Origin: DATAPD01 sp036265385 | GTDB lineage: Bacteria > Acidobacteriota > Terriglobia > Terriglobales > Acidobacteriaceae | Direction of reading: 5' to 3' | DNA: 9,374 nt | Assembly: GCA_036265385.1 (NCBI GenBank) | Contig: DATAPD010000021.1 | Coordinates: forward strand, 1 to 9,374 | Shown here: positions 1 to 5,772 of the stretch, in pieces | Position numbering within the stretch: position 1 is the stretch's first letter | Layout of the letters: each line of letters starts with the position of its first letter | The notes under the pieces: model-generated | Databases searched by the model: none | Told to the model about the DNA's origin: nothing | The model's input: only the letters and a program-made list of their open reading frames with translations | Translations under genes and position numbers: made by a program

Positions 1-152
1 TGCGTGAAGAAGGTCAGCGTGCCTTTGACTCCGAAGCCTCCGAACCAGCCAAGCATCTTCTGAGCCCCATGCGGAAAGAAAACCAATCCAAGCAAGATTC
101 GTTGGAATGTCAGTACTGTGTCGTTATTCGTCTGAAAGAGCCTGCGAAACAT
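1..152 (-). CDS. DoxX family membrane protein, N-terminal part (cut by window edge)
   Basis: Only the first 50 codons are present; the reading frame runs off the left edge still open. It starts at an ATG (152) preceded by AGGAG with a 6-nt spacer. After a short polar N-terminus, residues 13-30 form the first membrane segment. This runs into the DoxX hallmark FFPHGAQKMLGWFGGFG at 25-41, followed by a second hydrophobic stretch. DoxX proteins are small four-helix inner-membrane proteins, and some are linked to thiol, quinone or sulfur redox stress; the exact activity of this one is unknown. It lies 18 nt downstream of the MarR-type gene on the same strand, so the two very likely form one operon. 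A regulator-DoxX pair resembles the Bacillus MhqR/MhqP arrangement (MhqP is DoxX-like). The family call is firm; the role is inferred from context. Confidence 0.85.
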   Translation of the reverse strand, partial: MFRRLFQTNNDTVLTFQRILLGLVFFPHGAQKMLGWFGGFGVKGTLTFFT

Positions 153-170
153 TGTGTTCTCCTATGGGCC

Positions 171-623
171 TTAATCGAAAACCGTTGTTGTTTGATTGGC
201 AGTTTTTCCAAGCTTCTTGAGCAAAGAAACCAGCGTTGCTCGTTCCGTCGATGTGAGCGCATGGGCCGTTTGCTCCATCACTTTCGCGTGTTCAGCAAAG
301 ACGCCCGAGATCAGATTTCGACCAGCGGAGGTCAGATGCACGATGCGGGAGCGCCGATCGCTCGCGTCCGATTCCCGACGAACGAGTCCCCGTTTCTCAA
401 GCCGATCAACGGCGGCGGTTGACGAGCCGCTCGTTAGGAAGACCCTGTCTCCGACTGTGTTGACCGGCATTGGTCCTTTGTTTAGAAGGAGTTCCAGGAT
501 CTCGAAATCGGATAGGCAAAGTCCTGATCGAGCGATGTCTGCGCTGGAAATTGCCGACAAAGCTTTGTGGGCTTTCATCAGCACAAGCCAAACGTGAATC
601 CCAGAGGTGTCGGGCTTTGTCAT
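171..623 (-). CDS. MarR-family winged-helix transcriptional repressor
   Basis: This 150-residue protein has the usual MarR length. Helices at about 10-30 and 105-142 would form the dimer interface. The winged helix spans about 36-100: LCLSDFEILELLLNKGPMPV is helix 1-2, VFLTSGSSTAAVDRLEKRGL (61-80) contains the recognition helix, and VRRESDASDRRSRIVHLT (81-98) is the wing with the conserved D-x-x-D-R-R signature. MarR proteins bind palindromes as dimers and usually release them on binding a small phenolic or quinone ligand, or on cysteine oxidation. The only cysteine here is Cys36 (GLCLSD), near the DNA-binding domain, so redox sensing is possible but not shown. The ATG at 623 has no Shine-Dalgarno sequence, and a TATATA box ends only 7 nt upstream, so the mRNA may be leaderless. 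The gene is followed by the DoxX gene, its likely target. Autoregulation is inferred from the palindrome in its promoter. Confidence 0.88.
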   Translation of the reverse strand: MTKPDTSGIHVWLVLMKAHKALSAISSADIARSGLCLSDFEILELLLNKGPMPVNTVGDRVFLTSGSSTAAVDRLEKRGLVRRESDASDRRSRIVHLTSAGRNLISGVFAEHAKVMEQTAHALTSTERATLVSLLKKLGKTANQTTTVFD

Positions 624-630
624 ATGGCTT

Positions 631-656
631 TATATAGAGATTCTTGATATCAAGAT
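631..656 (-). promoter_or_regulatory. marR promoter with 14-bp palindromic operator
   Basis: Bases 642-655 read TCTTGATATCAAGA, a perfect 14-bp palindrome. On the minus strand it lies just upstream of a TATATA box (636-631), within the -35/-10 spacer region of the marR gene. The ATG begins 7 nt after the box. The palindrome fits the form TCTnGAnnTCnAGA, which, from memory, matches the core of the Bacillus MhqR operator. Binding by the adjacent MarR protein, with repression of its own operon, is inference. No good -35 hexamer is visible (TTATCT at 16 nt is the nearest). Confidence 0.65.
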
Positions 657-688
657 AAGTTGCCAAAAAAATGTGGCGCATAACTGGC

Positions 689-706
689 GCCCCGTAGGAG
701 TGGGGC
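689..706. other. Small GC hairpin in the gap between marR and the 735-764 terminator
   Basis: GCCCC (689-693) can pair with GGGGC (702-706) around an 8-nt loop. Just before it, TGGCGC occurs twice (674-679 and 685-690). No T-run follows on either strand, so it is not a convincing intrinsic terminator. The rest of the 624-734 gap shows nothing else recognisable apart from the marR promoter. Confidence 0.25.
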
Positions 707-734
707 AAGTATCGCGAATACGAGGTGAAGGAAC

Positions 735-764
735 AAAAAAAGCCGCCGGAGGAGATCCGGCGGC
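735..764 (-). terminator. Rho-independent terminator of the Tyr/Gly-rich protein gene
   Basis: GCCGCCGGA (742-750) and TCCGGCGGC (756-764) form a perfect 9-bp GC-rich stem with a 5-nt loop. On the minus strand it is followed by seven T residues (A735-A741 on the plus strand). It starts 38 nt beyond the stop codon of the 803-1459 gene, in the correct orientation to end that transcript before the marR promoter. Confidence 0.9.
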
Positions 765-802
765 CCGCAAAGTGCTCTCTCACCTCCGAGAGCCTTTGCT
801 GG

Positions 803-1459
803 TTAGTATCTCCGGTTCATGACACTCTGATATCCGGACCGGTATCCGTTGGTGTAGGCGGCTCGATACGCATTCCTATCCCCGTATCCGCCGCTGTAGC
901 CGTGATCGCGATCGTTATATCGGCCGCGCGGCTCAGGATTGTAGGGTTTGCGTTCGCGCATGTCCTCGCGAGCAACGGTAACTCCGTCCTGAAAGCCGAA
1001 GTTATAGGCTTCGCGATTTCCGAAGCGCCCGTCATACCAGCCGCCGCCATAGTTCTCGTTTCGGTAGTAGCCGTCGCGGTAGTAGCCGTCATCGCGGTCG
1101 CGATCTCCATCACCCCGATTCCATCCACCGCGAGCTGTGCGGCGAAAGCCTTCCTGGAATCCATTGTGATATCCGTCTACATACCCGTCGCGATACTGGT
1201 TGACCGGACCCATCCAGGGTTGGTAACCGCGAGTTGCGACGTTCCAGTCGACATTCCTCCCATCGTAACGGTCGCGTTCCCGACCTTCCTCAAGACCGCG
1301 ATTTACTCCATCGCGGTAGCCATTCTGATAGCCGTACTGTCTTGCCGATCCGTTGTTACGGCCGTAGTAATAATCGTCTCCGTCGTGCGCAAGTGCGAAA
1401 CCACCGAGCACGAGGGTCACCGCTGCTGCCAAAGCTGCCATCCTCATGGTTCGCCACAT
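803..1459 (-). CDS. Exported Tyr/Gly/Arg/Asp-rich protein with four-residue glycine periodicity
   Basis: This 218-residue protein belongs to no family I can name. The ATG at 1459 is chosen because GGAGG lies 7 nt upstream and because it places a clean signal peptide first: a WRTMRM basic start, a hydrophobic core at 8-22, and likely signal peptidase I cleavage after FALA (24). The mature part is low-complexity and rich in Tyr, Gly, Arg, Asp and Asn. Four segments (about 39-59, 86-105, 149-167, 195-214) repeat a unit of the form Y-x-x-G-[YF]-x-x-G-[YF]-x-x-G. In the first, glycines fall exactly at 43, 47, 51, 55 and 59; in the second at 92, 96, 100 and 104. Such GxxxG runs resemble glycine zippers, so helix packing or self-association in the periplasm or outer envelope is possible, but this is inference. 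The gene has its own promoter region and a strong terminator, so it is probably monocistronic. Confidence 0.78.
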   Translation of the reverse strand: MWRTMRMAALAAAVTLVLGGFALAHDGDDYYYGRNNGSARQYGYQNGYRDGVNRGLEEGRERDRYDGRNVDWNVATRGYQPWMGPVNQYRDGYVDGYHNGFQEGFRRTARGGWNRGDGDRDRDDGYYRDGYYRNENYGGGWYDGRFGNREAYNFGFQDGVTVAREDMRERKPYNPEPRGRYNDRDHGYSGGYGDRNAYRAAYTNGYRSGYQSVMNRRY

Positions 1460-1494
1460 AGCCTGTCCTCCAGCCCCCAAGCGATTCTGGCTGA

Positions 1495-1522
1495 CGCCTA
1501 TCGCCTGTTCGGGTTTTGTCAA
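1495..1522 (-). promoter_or_regulatory. Candidate promoter of the Tyr/Gly-rich protein gene
   Basis: On the minus strand a perfect TTGACA (1522-1517) is followed after 16 nt by TAGGCG (1500-1495), a weak -10. A start of transcription near 1489 would leave a leader of about 30 nt containing the GGAGG ribosome site. The -35 match is exact, but the poor -10 makes the call tentative. A TATATT further upstream is an alternative -10. Confidence 0.4.
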
Positions 1523-1612
1523 ATGGGATGCGGCGTGTGATCGCGAATGCTGCCAGAGAAAGCAAGAATATAGTTTTCGTGCAGAGCGAAACTTTCTGGT
1601 TAAGACCGGGTT

Positions 1613-1626
1613 AGTTCTCAGTTCTG
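1613..1626 (+). repeat. Tandem 7-mer AGTTCTC-AGTTCTG
   Basis: Two adjacent copies of a 7-base unit (AGTTCTC then AGTTCTG) lie in the divergent gap upstream of the 3-hydroxybutyryl-CoA dehydrogenase gene. The same unit appears twice more in the window, at both ends of the 5661-5766 element, and always in non-coding DNA. Confidence 0.45.
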
Positions 1627-1673
1627 ATGCGCGAGTCGTGACACTTGCGTGCCGTCTCACCACACAACTCATC

Positions 1674-1682
1674 TGCTACACT
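1674..1682 (+). promoter_or_regulatory. Extended -10 promoter candidate for hbd
   Basis: TGCTACACT is an extended -10 (TGn plus TACACT) placed 26 nt before the ATG at 1709. No good -35 is seen 17 nt upstream, as is common for extended -10 promoters. Transcription would start near 1689. No Shine-Dalgarno sequence is visible in the short leader. Confidence 0.4.
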
Positions 1683-1708
1683 TCAGGGTTACTTTCCAGC
1701 AAACAGTC

Positions 1709-2560
1709 ATGGCGATTCACCGTGTAGGAGTGATTGGTGCGGGCACCATGGGCAATGGCGTTGCTCATGTTTTCGCGCGGAGCGGTTTCGACGTCCTCCT
1801 GTGTGACGTCGAGCAACGTTTTCTGGATCGCGGCCTGGAAACAATCACAAAGAATCTTGATCGCGAGGTAACCAAGAACAAGATCACGGCCGACGATAAA
1901 AACTCGGCCTTGAAGCGGATCACTTCAGTTGTCGACCGCGGCAAACTCGCGGAAGCCGACCTGGTCGTCGAGGCGGCGACTGAGAAGTTTGCGATCAAGG
2001 CCGATATCTTTCGCGATCTGGATCGGATTCTGCGTCCTGAAGTGATTTTGGCTTCGAATACGTCTTCGATTTCCATTACAAAGTTGGGAGCTCTTACTAA
2101 TCGGCCTGAGAAGGTCATCGGCATGCATTTTTTCAATCCGGTGCCGATGATGAAGTTAGTTGAGGTGATTCGCGGGCTGGCAACTTCACACGAAACATTT
2201 GAAACCGTTCGCGATCTTTCCAAGAAGCTGGAAAAAACTCCCGTTGAAGTCAATGATGCGCCGGGGTTCGTCTCGAACCGCGTTCTTATGCCCCTTCTGA
2301 ATGAAGCGATGTACGCCGTGATGGAGGGAGTGGCCACGCCAGAAGCCGTCGATGAAGTTTTCAAGCTGGGGATGGCGCATCCCATGGGTCCGCTTACGCT
2401 GGCAGATTTTATTGGTCTGGACGTTTGTTTAGACATCATGCGGGTCTTGCAGGATGGATTGGGTGATCCGAAATACCGACCGTGTCCGCTGCTTATCAAG
2501 ATGGTGGATGCTGGCTGGCTGGGCCGAAAGTCGGGCCGTGGCTTTTATCAGTACTCATGA
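1709..2560 (+). CDS. hbd: 3-hydroxybutyryl-CoA dehydrogenase (3-hydroxyacyl-CoA dehydrogenase family)
   Basis: The enzyme catalyses NAD(P)-dependent interconversion of (S)-3-hydroxyacyl-CoA and acetoacetyl/3-oxoacyl-CoA in the cytoplasm, in fatty acid beta-oxidation or butanoate metabolism. Its 283 residues match the single-domain Hbd length. The Rossmann motif GAGTMG is at 10-15, with Asp33 ending strand 2 as expected for NAD. The catalytic set is complete: Ser119 (SNTSS), His140 (GMHFFNP), Glu152 (LVEVI) and Asn190 (PGFVSNR). Their spacing equals that of human HADH (S137, H158, E170, N208). The family signature DAPGFVSNRVLMPLLNEA is at 183-200, and the C-terminal GWLGRKSGRGFYQY is typical. 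An in-frame ATG at 1649 would add 20 non-homologous residues, so the ATG at 1709 is preferred although it lacks an obvious ribosome site. A small membrane protein gene follows after 15 nt. Whether it acts in degradation or synthesis cannot be told from this window. Confidence 0.95.
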   Translation: MAIHRVGVIGAGTMGNGVAHVFARSGFDVLLCDVEQRFLDRGLETITKNLDREVTKNKITADDKNSALKRITSVVDRGKLAEADLVVEAATEKFAIKADIFRDLDRILRPEVILASNTSSISITKLGALTNRPEKVIGMHFFNPVPMMKLVEVIRGLATSHETFETVRDLSKKLEKTPVEVNDAPGFVSNRVLMPLLNEAMYAVMEGVATPEAVDEVFKLGMAHPMGPLTLADFIGLDVCLDIMRVLQDGLGDPKYRPCPLLIKMVDAGWLGRKSGRGFYQYS

Positions 2561-2575
2561 AAGAAGTGGTATGAG

Positions 2576-2956
2576 ATGACAACGGCGTGGGGCGGTGTTC
2601 TTCCTGAGGGTGAATCTCATGGAGATTCGTTCTTTTATCTACTAGCGGCCGGTTCGGGCGCGCTCGCGGGTTGGGTCGATATCAGAGTCCAGGACCTGCT
2701 CTTCACGGCGCTGCTGGTGATGATTCCGGCGATGGTTTTCGGCGTGCTGCGTCCGCATAAGCCGTGGCGCTGGGCTGTTCTAGTAGGCCTCTTCGTGCCG
2801 CTGATTGAACTGTTGTCATTTCTGTTCCTGAAGGCTCACCCTATGCGGGCGCAGGTGTACCAGTCTTTTCTCGCCCTCCTTCCCGCATTAGTCGCTGCCT
2901 ATGGAGGTGCGTTTGGACGTGGCGTCATCAATAACCTGTGGCGAGGCACTTCCTAG
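2576..2956 (+). CDS. Small multi-pass membrane protein of unknown function
   Basis: I do not recognise this 126-residue protein. After a hydrophilic start (1-18) four hydrophobic segments can be drawn, at about 19-36, 40-58, 65-86 and 93-115, joined by short charged loops such as RPHKPWRW (59-66) and KAHPMRAQ (86-93). The end is short and basic. The gene begins 15 nt after the hbd stop, so it is probably cotranscribed with it. A nearby ATG at 2571 hits a stop within three codons, so 2576 is the start; the ribosome site is weak. Codon use looks like that of the neighbours and no shadow ORF competes convincingly. No conserved catalytic residues are evident. A role connected with fatty acid metabolism would be a guess from position only. 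Confidence 0.65.
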   Translation: MTTAWGGVLPEGESHGDSFFYLLAAGSGALAGWVDIRVQDLLFTALLVMIPAMVFGVLRPHKPWRWAVLVGLFVPLIELLSFLFLKAHPMRAQVYQSFLALLPALVAAYGGAFGRGVINNLWRGTS

Positions 2957-3065
2957 CAGTCACGTCCCGGAATATCGGTCGGTAGGACCCTTTGTGCGGT
3001 CACGGTCATAAAAAGTGCTACAAAGGTACTCCCGTTTCCACAGTTGTTCGCGATATGCTTCCCGC

Positions 3066-3869
3066 ATGTGTGTGAGCTTGACAGTGCTAGCCAGCGGCAG
3101 TCGCGGCAACACTGCGCTCATTTCTTCCAACTCGACTCGAATTCTCGTCGATGCGGGTATATCAGCCCGCGAAACTTTCAAGCGTCTTAAGTCAGCCGGA
3201 CAGGATCCACGATCGCTCAGCGCGATTCTTATCACGCATGAACATTGTGACCACGTAACCGGGCTGGAGAGACTGGCTCGAGTGCTCGATATCCCGGTAT
3301 TTATGACGGGAGCGACCCACTCGGCATGGAGGCGCGCACTGCGCGATGAAGAAGGGAACTGCCCCAAGCTTCAAAAGCTTGAACTGTTTTCTGCCGGCAA
3401 AAGGTTCGTCATTGGGGACATCGACGTCACGCCCTTCACCATTCCTCATGATGCAATCGATCCCGTTGGTTTCACATTCCGGTCAGAGGGCATCAAGATC
3501 GGATATGCCACGGATCTCGGGTACGTTCCCGCAAGTGTTTGTGATCATCTGCGAGGCTGTGACGTCTTAGTCATTGAATCCAATCACGATGTCGAAATGC
3601 TGCGCGTGGGGCCATATCCGTGGTCGGTGAAGCAGCGCGTGATGAGCCGGGTGGGGCACCTGTCGAATGATGCCCTCGCACATTTTTTTACCAGCGACTA
3701 TGATGGAGGAGCAGCATACGTGATACTGGCGCATCTTTCGGAGCAGAACAATCATCCGGAGATCGCCCGTGCGGCCGCGGAACGTGCGCTTAGCGAACGT
3801 CGCAGCCTGCTTTTCAATCGCGTCATGCTGGCTACACAGACGGCGGTTCTGGAACCTGTCCGGCTGTAG
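3066..3869 (+). CDS. walJ: WalJ/YycJ-type metallo-beta-lactamase-fold hydrolase
   Basis: This 267-residue protein has the metallo-beta-lactamase fold, with a two-metal site for phosphodiester hydrolysis. The start VSLTVLASGSRGNT (3-16) and the strand RILVDAG (25-31) are typical of the YycJ/WalJ subfamily. The metal motif HEHCDH is at 58-63, with further ligand candidates His128 (IPHDA), Asp150 (ATDLG) and His223 (LAHLS). ESNHD (171-175), RVGPYPWSVKQR (180-191) and GHLSN (197-201) are subfamily signatures. In Bacillus the homologue lies in the walRK operon and is linked to cell wall and DNA replication or repair control; related proteins show nuclease activity. No walRK genes are present here. 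ATG 3066 is chosen over an in-frame upstream ATG at 3015, which adds unrelated residues. There is no ribosome site, and a TATGCT box ends 6 nt before the ATG, so the message may be leaderless. The next gene starts 6 nt after the stop. Confidence 0.88.
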   Translation: MCVSLTVLASGSRGNTALISSNSTRILVDAGISARETFKRLKSAGQDPRSLSAILITHEHCDHVTGLERLARVLDIPVFMTGATHSAWRRALRDEEGNCPKLQKLELFSAGKRFVIGDIDVTPFTIPHDAIDPVGFTFRSEGIKIGYATDLGYVPASVCDHLRGCDVLVIESNHDVEMLRVGPYPWSVKQRVMSRVGHLSNDALAHFFTSDYDGGAAYVILAHLSEQNNHPEIARAAAERALSERRSLLFNRVMLATQTAVLEPVRL

Positions 3870-3875
3870 CTCGCT

Positions 3876-4319
3876 ATGACACAGCAGTGTGTAGATCCAC
3901 TCGTCGGGAAAATTCTGGCCGGATGGCGTTACGACATTTCTGGCTTAGCCCCGGAAATGCGCGAGGACTACGAGGAGCATTTCCAGGCCTGTCAGCGCTG
4001 CCGCGATCGTCAGAAACTACACCGCACGATCGATCTTTCGCTCATTGTGCTCGCGTCCGCTTCTGCAGCGGTATTCCTGCTCGCGTTTGCCGTTATTCGA
4101 TACTTCGGACCACGTCACGCATTGCTACTGGAAATTGGTGCGCTCGGCGGGTTCGCTCTTTCAGCCCTCATTTGGTTGATTGTCGCGATTGCCACACCCG
4201 CACCGACAACGGTTGCGGATGTTGCCAGGCTGGGTGCCCGTCATGTTCATGATCGGCTTCCCGCGGAAATCCGCGAGCGCCTTCCCGAAGAGTTGCGTCT
4301 GAAGATTACCGGGTCCTAG
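3876..4319 (+). CDS. Membrane protein with HxxxCxxC zinc-finger-like N-terminus
   Basis: This 147-residue protein has three parts. The cytoplasmic N-terminus (1-50) carries EEHFQACQRC, giving His35-x3-Cys39-x2-Cys42, the metal motif of anti-sigma factor zinc-finger (zf-HC2-like) domains. Two membrane segments follow, at about 52-74 and 83-106. The charged tail has a repeated R-LP-E-I/L-R pattern (RLPAEIRERLPEELR, 127-141), probably helical. The zf-HC2 resemblance suggests a ZAS-type regulator, but no ECF sigma factor gene is adjacent, so that role is unproven. It starts 6 nt after the walJ stop without its own ribosome site, so translation is probably coupled to walJ. I do not know a named family for the full-length protein. 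Confidence 0.7.
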   Translation: MTQQCVDPLVGKILAGWRYDISGLAPEMREDYEEHFQACQRCRDRQKLHRTIDLSLIVLASASAAVFLLAFAVIRYFGPRHALLLEIGALGGFALSALIWLIVAIATPAPTTVADVARLGARHVHDRLPAEIRERLPEELRLKITGS

Positions 4320-4403
4320 TAGTGTCATGGAACCGTCTGCATCGCAGTAAGTTCCGCTAACATCTTCGTCTCAGCGCCAGTGCGGACTATGTAGGAGTAG
4401 CTC

Positions 4404-5173
4404 ATGTCGATTAACCACCCGGAAGAACTTGAATGTTTGTGCGCCGCCGGTGTAATTGCCCGCCGCGTGCTTGAGGCGATGAAGGCCGCAGTGCAACCGG
4501 GGATCACGACGCGCGAATTAGACATCATTGGTGCGCGCGTTATGGCCGAAGCCGGGGCCCGCTCCGCTCCTGCGCTCGTATATGACTTCCCCGGTGCCAA
4601 TTGCATCAGCGTGAATGAGGAAGCGGTACATGGAATTCCTGGCGACCGCGCCCTGAAAGATGGCGATCTTCTCAAACTTGATGTAACGGTAGAGAAAGAT
4701 GGTTTCATGGCGGATTCAGCGGAGACAGTTCCGGTTGGAAACATCACGGAGGAGTCGCGCCGCTTGCTGCAATGCGCCGAGCGAGCGTTTCGAAAGGCCA
4801 TGCTCGTGGCCGTGCGGGATTTCAGATTCGAGAAATTGGCCGCATTATCGATCGAGAAGTGCGTCGCGATGGGTTCTCGGTAATCCCAGAGCTGGGAGGC
4901 CACGGAATTGGCCGAACTATTCACGAAGAGCCGCATGTACCCAACTATCCCGATCCGCAGGCCAGGCAAATCCTGCGAGAAGGAATGGTGATCACCGTAG
5001 AGCCGATCATCGCGGCTGGCAGGGGCGACACCGTGCTCTCGAAAGATGGATGGACTATCCGTACAGCGGATCGTCGCCTCTCTGCTCACTACGAGCACAC
5101 CATCGTGATCACCAAGGGTGCGCCGATCGTTCTCACCGCCGCAGCGATGAATTCTTGCTGCACAGATTTCTGA
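4404..5173 (+). pseudogene. map: Type I methionine aminopeptidase, split by a one-base frameshift
   Basis: The enzyme removes the initiator methionine from nascent proteins in the cytoplasm. AGGAG lies 6 nt before ATG 4404. Frame one encodes the N-terminal half (residues 1-136, ending KAMLVA) and then runs into unrelated residues and a stop at 4883. The second half (RAGFQIREIGRII through the stop at 5173) continues in the -1 frame from 4811. Restoring one C in the GCC at 4809-4811 joins the halves as LVA-RAGFQ and gives a 256-residue protein, a normal length. The five metal ligands are then Asp93, Asp104, His167 (GGHGIGR), Glu200 (VEPII) and Glu231 (HYEHT). Each is exactly four less than E. 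coli D97, D108, H171, E204 and E235, on both sides of the break. The break could be a true mutation or a sequencing/assembly error; the otherwise undamaged sequence favours error or a very recent event. No slippery heptamer for programmed shifting is visible. Confidence 0.92.
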
Positions 5174-5224
5174 GTCGGCTTACCATTAGCACCGTTTCCA
5201 CGCGTTTCGAAAAAGGAGCGTGCT

Positions 5225-5656
5225 ATGGATTTTATGGGTGTGCGATTGTGGGCGGTCGCGCTGGCAGCCGTTGCGTCGATGATAGTTGGCTTTCTCTGGT
5301 ACTCTCCGCTGCTGTTTGCCCGACCATGGATGCTAGCTATGGGCTACGATCCCGAGGACAAAGCCAAGCTTGCCGAGCTGCAGAAAGGCGCTGGTGTGAT
5401 GTATTCCATAGCGCTTGTGGCAAGCCTGGTCTCAGCATTCGTTCTCGCCAAGATTCTCGTTGGCATGACAATCGCCTCGCCTCTTTATGGAATGAAAATC
5501 GGCTTTGCCGTGTGGCTGGCTTTCGTGGCGACCGTACAGCTCACTGACAAGCTTTTCGGTCAGCGCCCAACGAAGCTATTTTTGATCAACACGGGATATC
5601 AGCTGGTCTGCTACGTGGTGATGGGAGCGATTCTTGGAAAGTGGGGCTGGGCGTAG
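5225..5656 (+). CDS. DUF1761 family membrane protein
   Basis: This 143-residue protein has four membrane segments, at about 8-28, 58-78, 88-108 and 117-137. Two stretches are characteristic of DUF1761: VGFLWYSPLLFARPWMLAMG (21-40) after the first helix, and FVATVQLTDKLFGQRPTKLF (100-119) into the last helix, followed by LINTGYQLV. The biochemical function of the family is unknown. AAGGAG lies 6 nt upstream of ATG 5225, a strong ribosome site. The gene begins 51 nt after the map stop on the same strand and may share its transcript. It faces pyrD, which is convergent, across the 5657-5772 gap. Confidence 0.85.
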   Translation: MDFMGVRLWAVALAAVASMIVGFLWYSPLLFARPWMLAMGYDPEDKAKLAELQKGAGVMYSIALVASLVSAFVLAKILVGMTIASPLYGMKIGFAVWLAFVATVQLTDKLFGQRPTKLFLINTGYQLVCYVVMGAILGKWGWA

Positions 5657-5660
5657 GAGC

Positions 5661-5766
5661 AGTTCTCGGTTCTCAGCAGACAGAAACTGGTATACCGTCC
5701 TATTTCCTATGAACTCTGCAACGGGCTCTAACTTCATGAAGACGCGGCCGTTGAGAACTGTGAACT
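5661..5766. repeat. Approx. 106-bp element with imperfect 17-bp terminal inverted repeats
   Basis: The left end (5661-5677) reads AGTTCTCGGTTCTCAGC, and the reverse complement of the right end (5766-5750) reads AGTTCACAGTTCTCAAC, matching at 14 of 17 positions. Each end is itself two tandem copies of a 7-base unit [AG]GTTC[TA]C. An 8-bp palindrome GGTATACC lies inside at 5689-5696. The stretch fills nearly the whole gap between the convergent DUF1761 and pyrD genes. No target-site duplication or coding potential is visible. It may be a MITE/REP-like repeat or a structured bidirectional end of transcription; neither is proven. Confidence 0.45.
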
Positions 5767-5772
5767 AAATTT

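Noticed and set aside
774..793. Second terminator hairpin GCTCTC/GAGAGC
   Set aside because: The stem is only 6 bp with an 8-nt loop and no T-run follows; the adjacent 735-764 hairpin is far stronger.
725..1540. Plus-strand ORF of 271 residues rich in Val, Ile and Ala
   Set aside because: It is antisense to the signal-peptide-bearing Tyr/Gly-rich gene, and its hydrophobic repeats come from reading that low-complexity repeat backwards; the minus gene has a ribosome site and terminator.
1765..2499. Minus-strand ORF of 244 residues
   Set aside because: It is a shadow of hbd, whose full catalytic set is in the plus frame.
4365..4393. Promoter TTCGTC-17-TATGTA before map
   Set aside because: Transcription would start near 4400, downstream of the AGGAG ribosome site at 4393-4397, so the site could not be used.
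4801..4815. Programmed ribosomal frameshift in map
   Set aside because: The shift is in the -1 direction, but no X-XXY-YYZ slippery heptamer is present; a lost C in GCC explains it more simply.
4772..5173. Separate gene starting at ATG 4772
   Set aside because: Its first 13 residues do not fit MetAP and the rest is exactly the C-terminal half of the enzyme begun at 4404; it is the frameshifted continuation.
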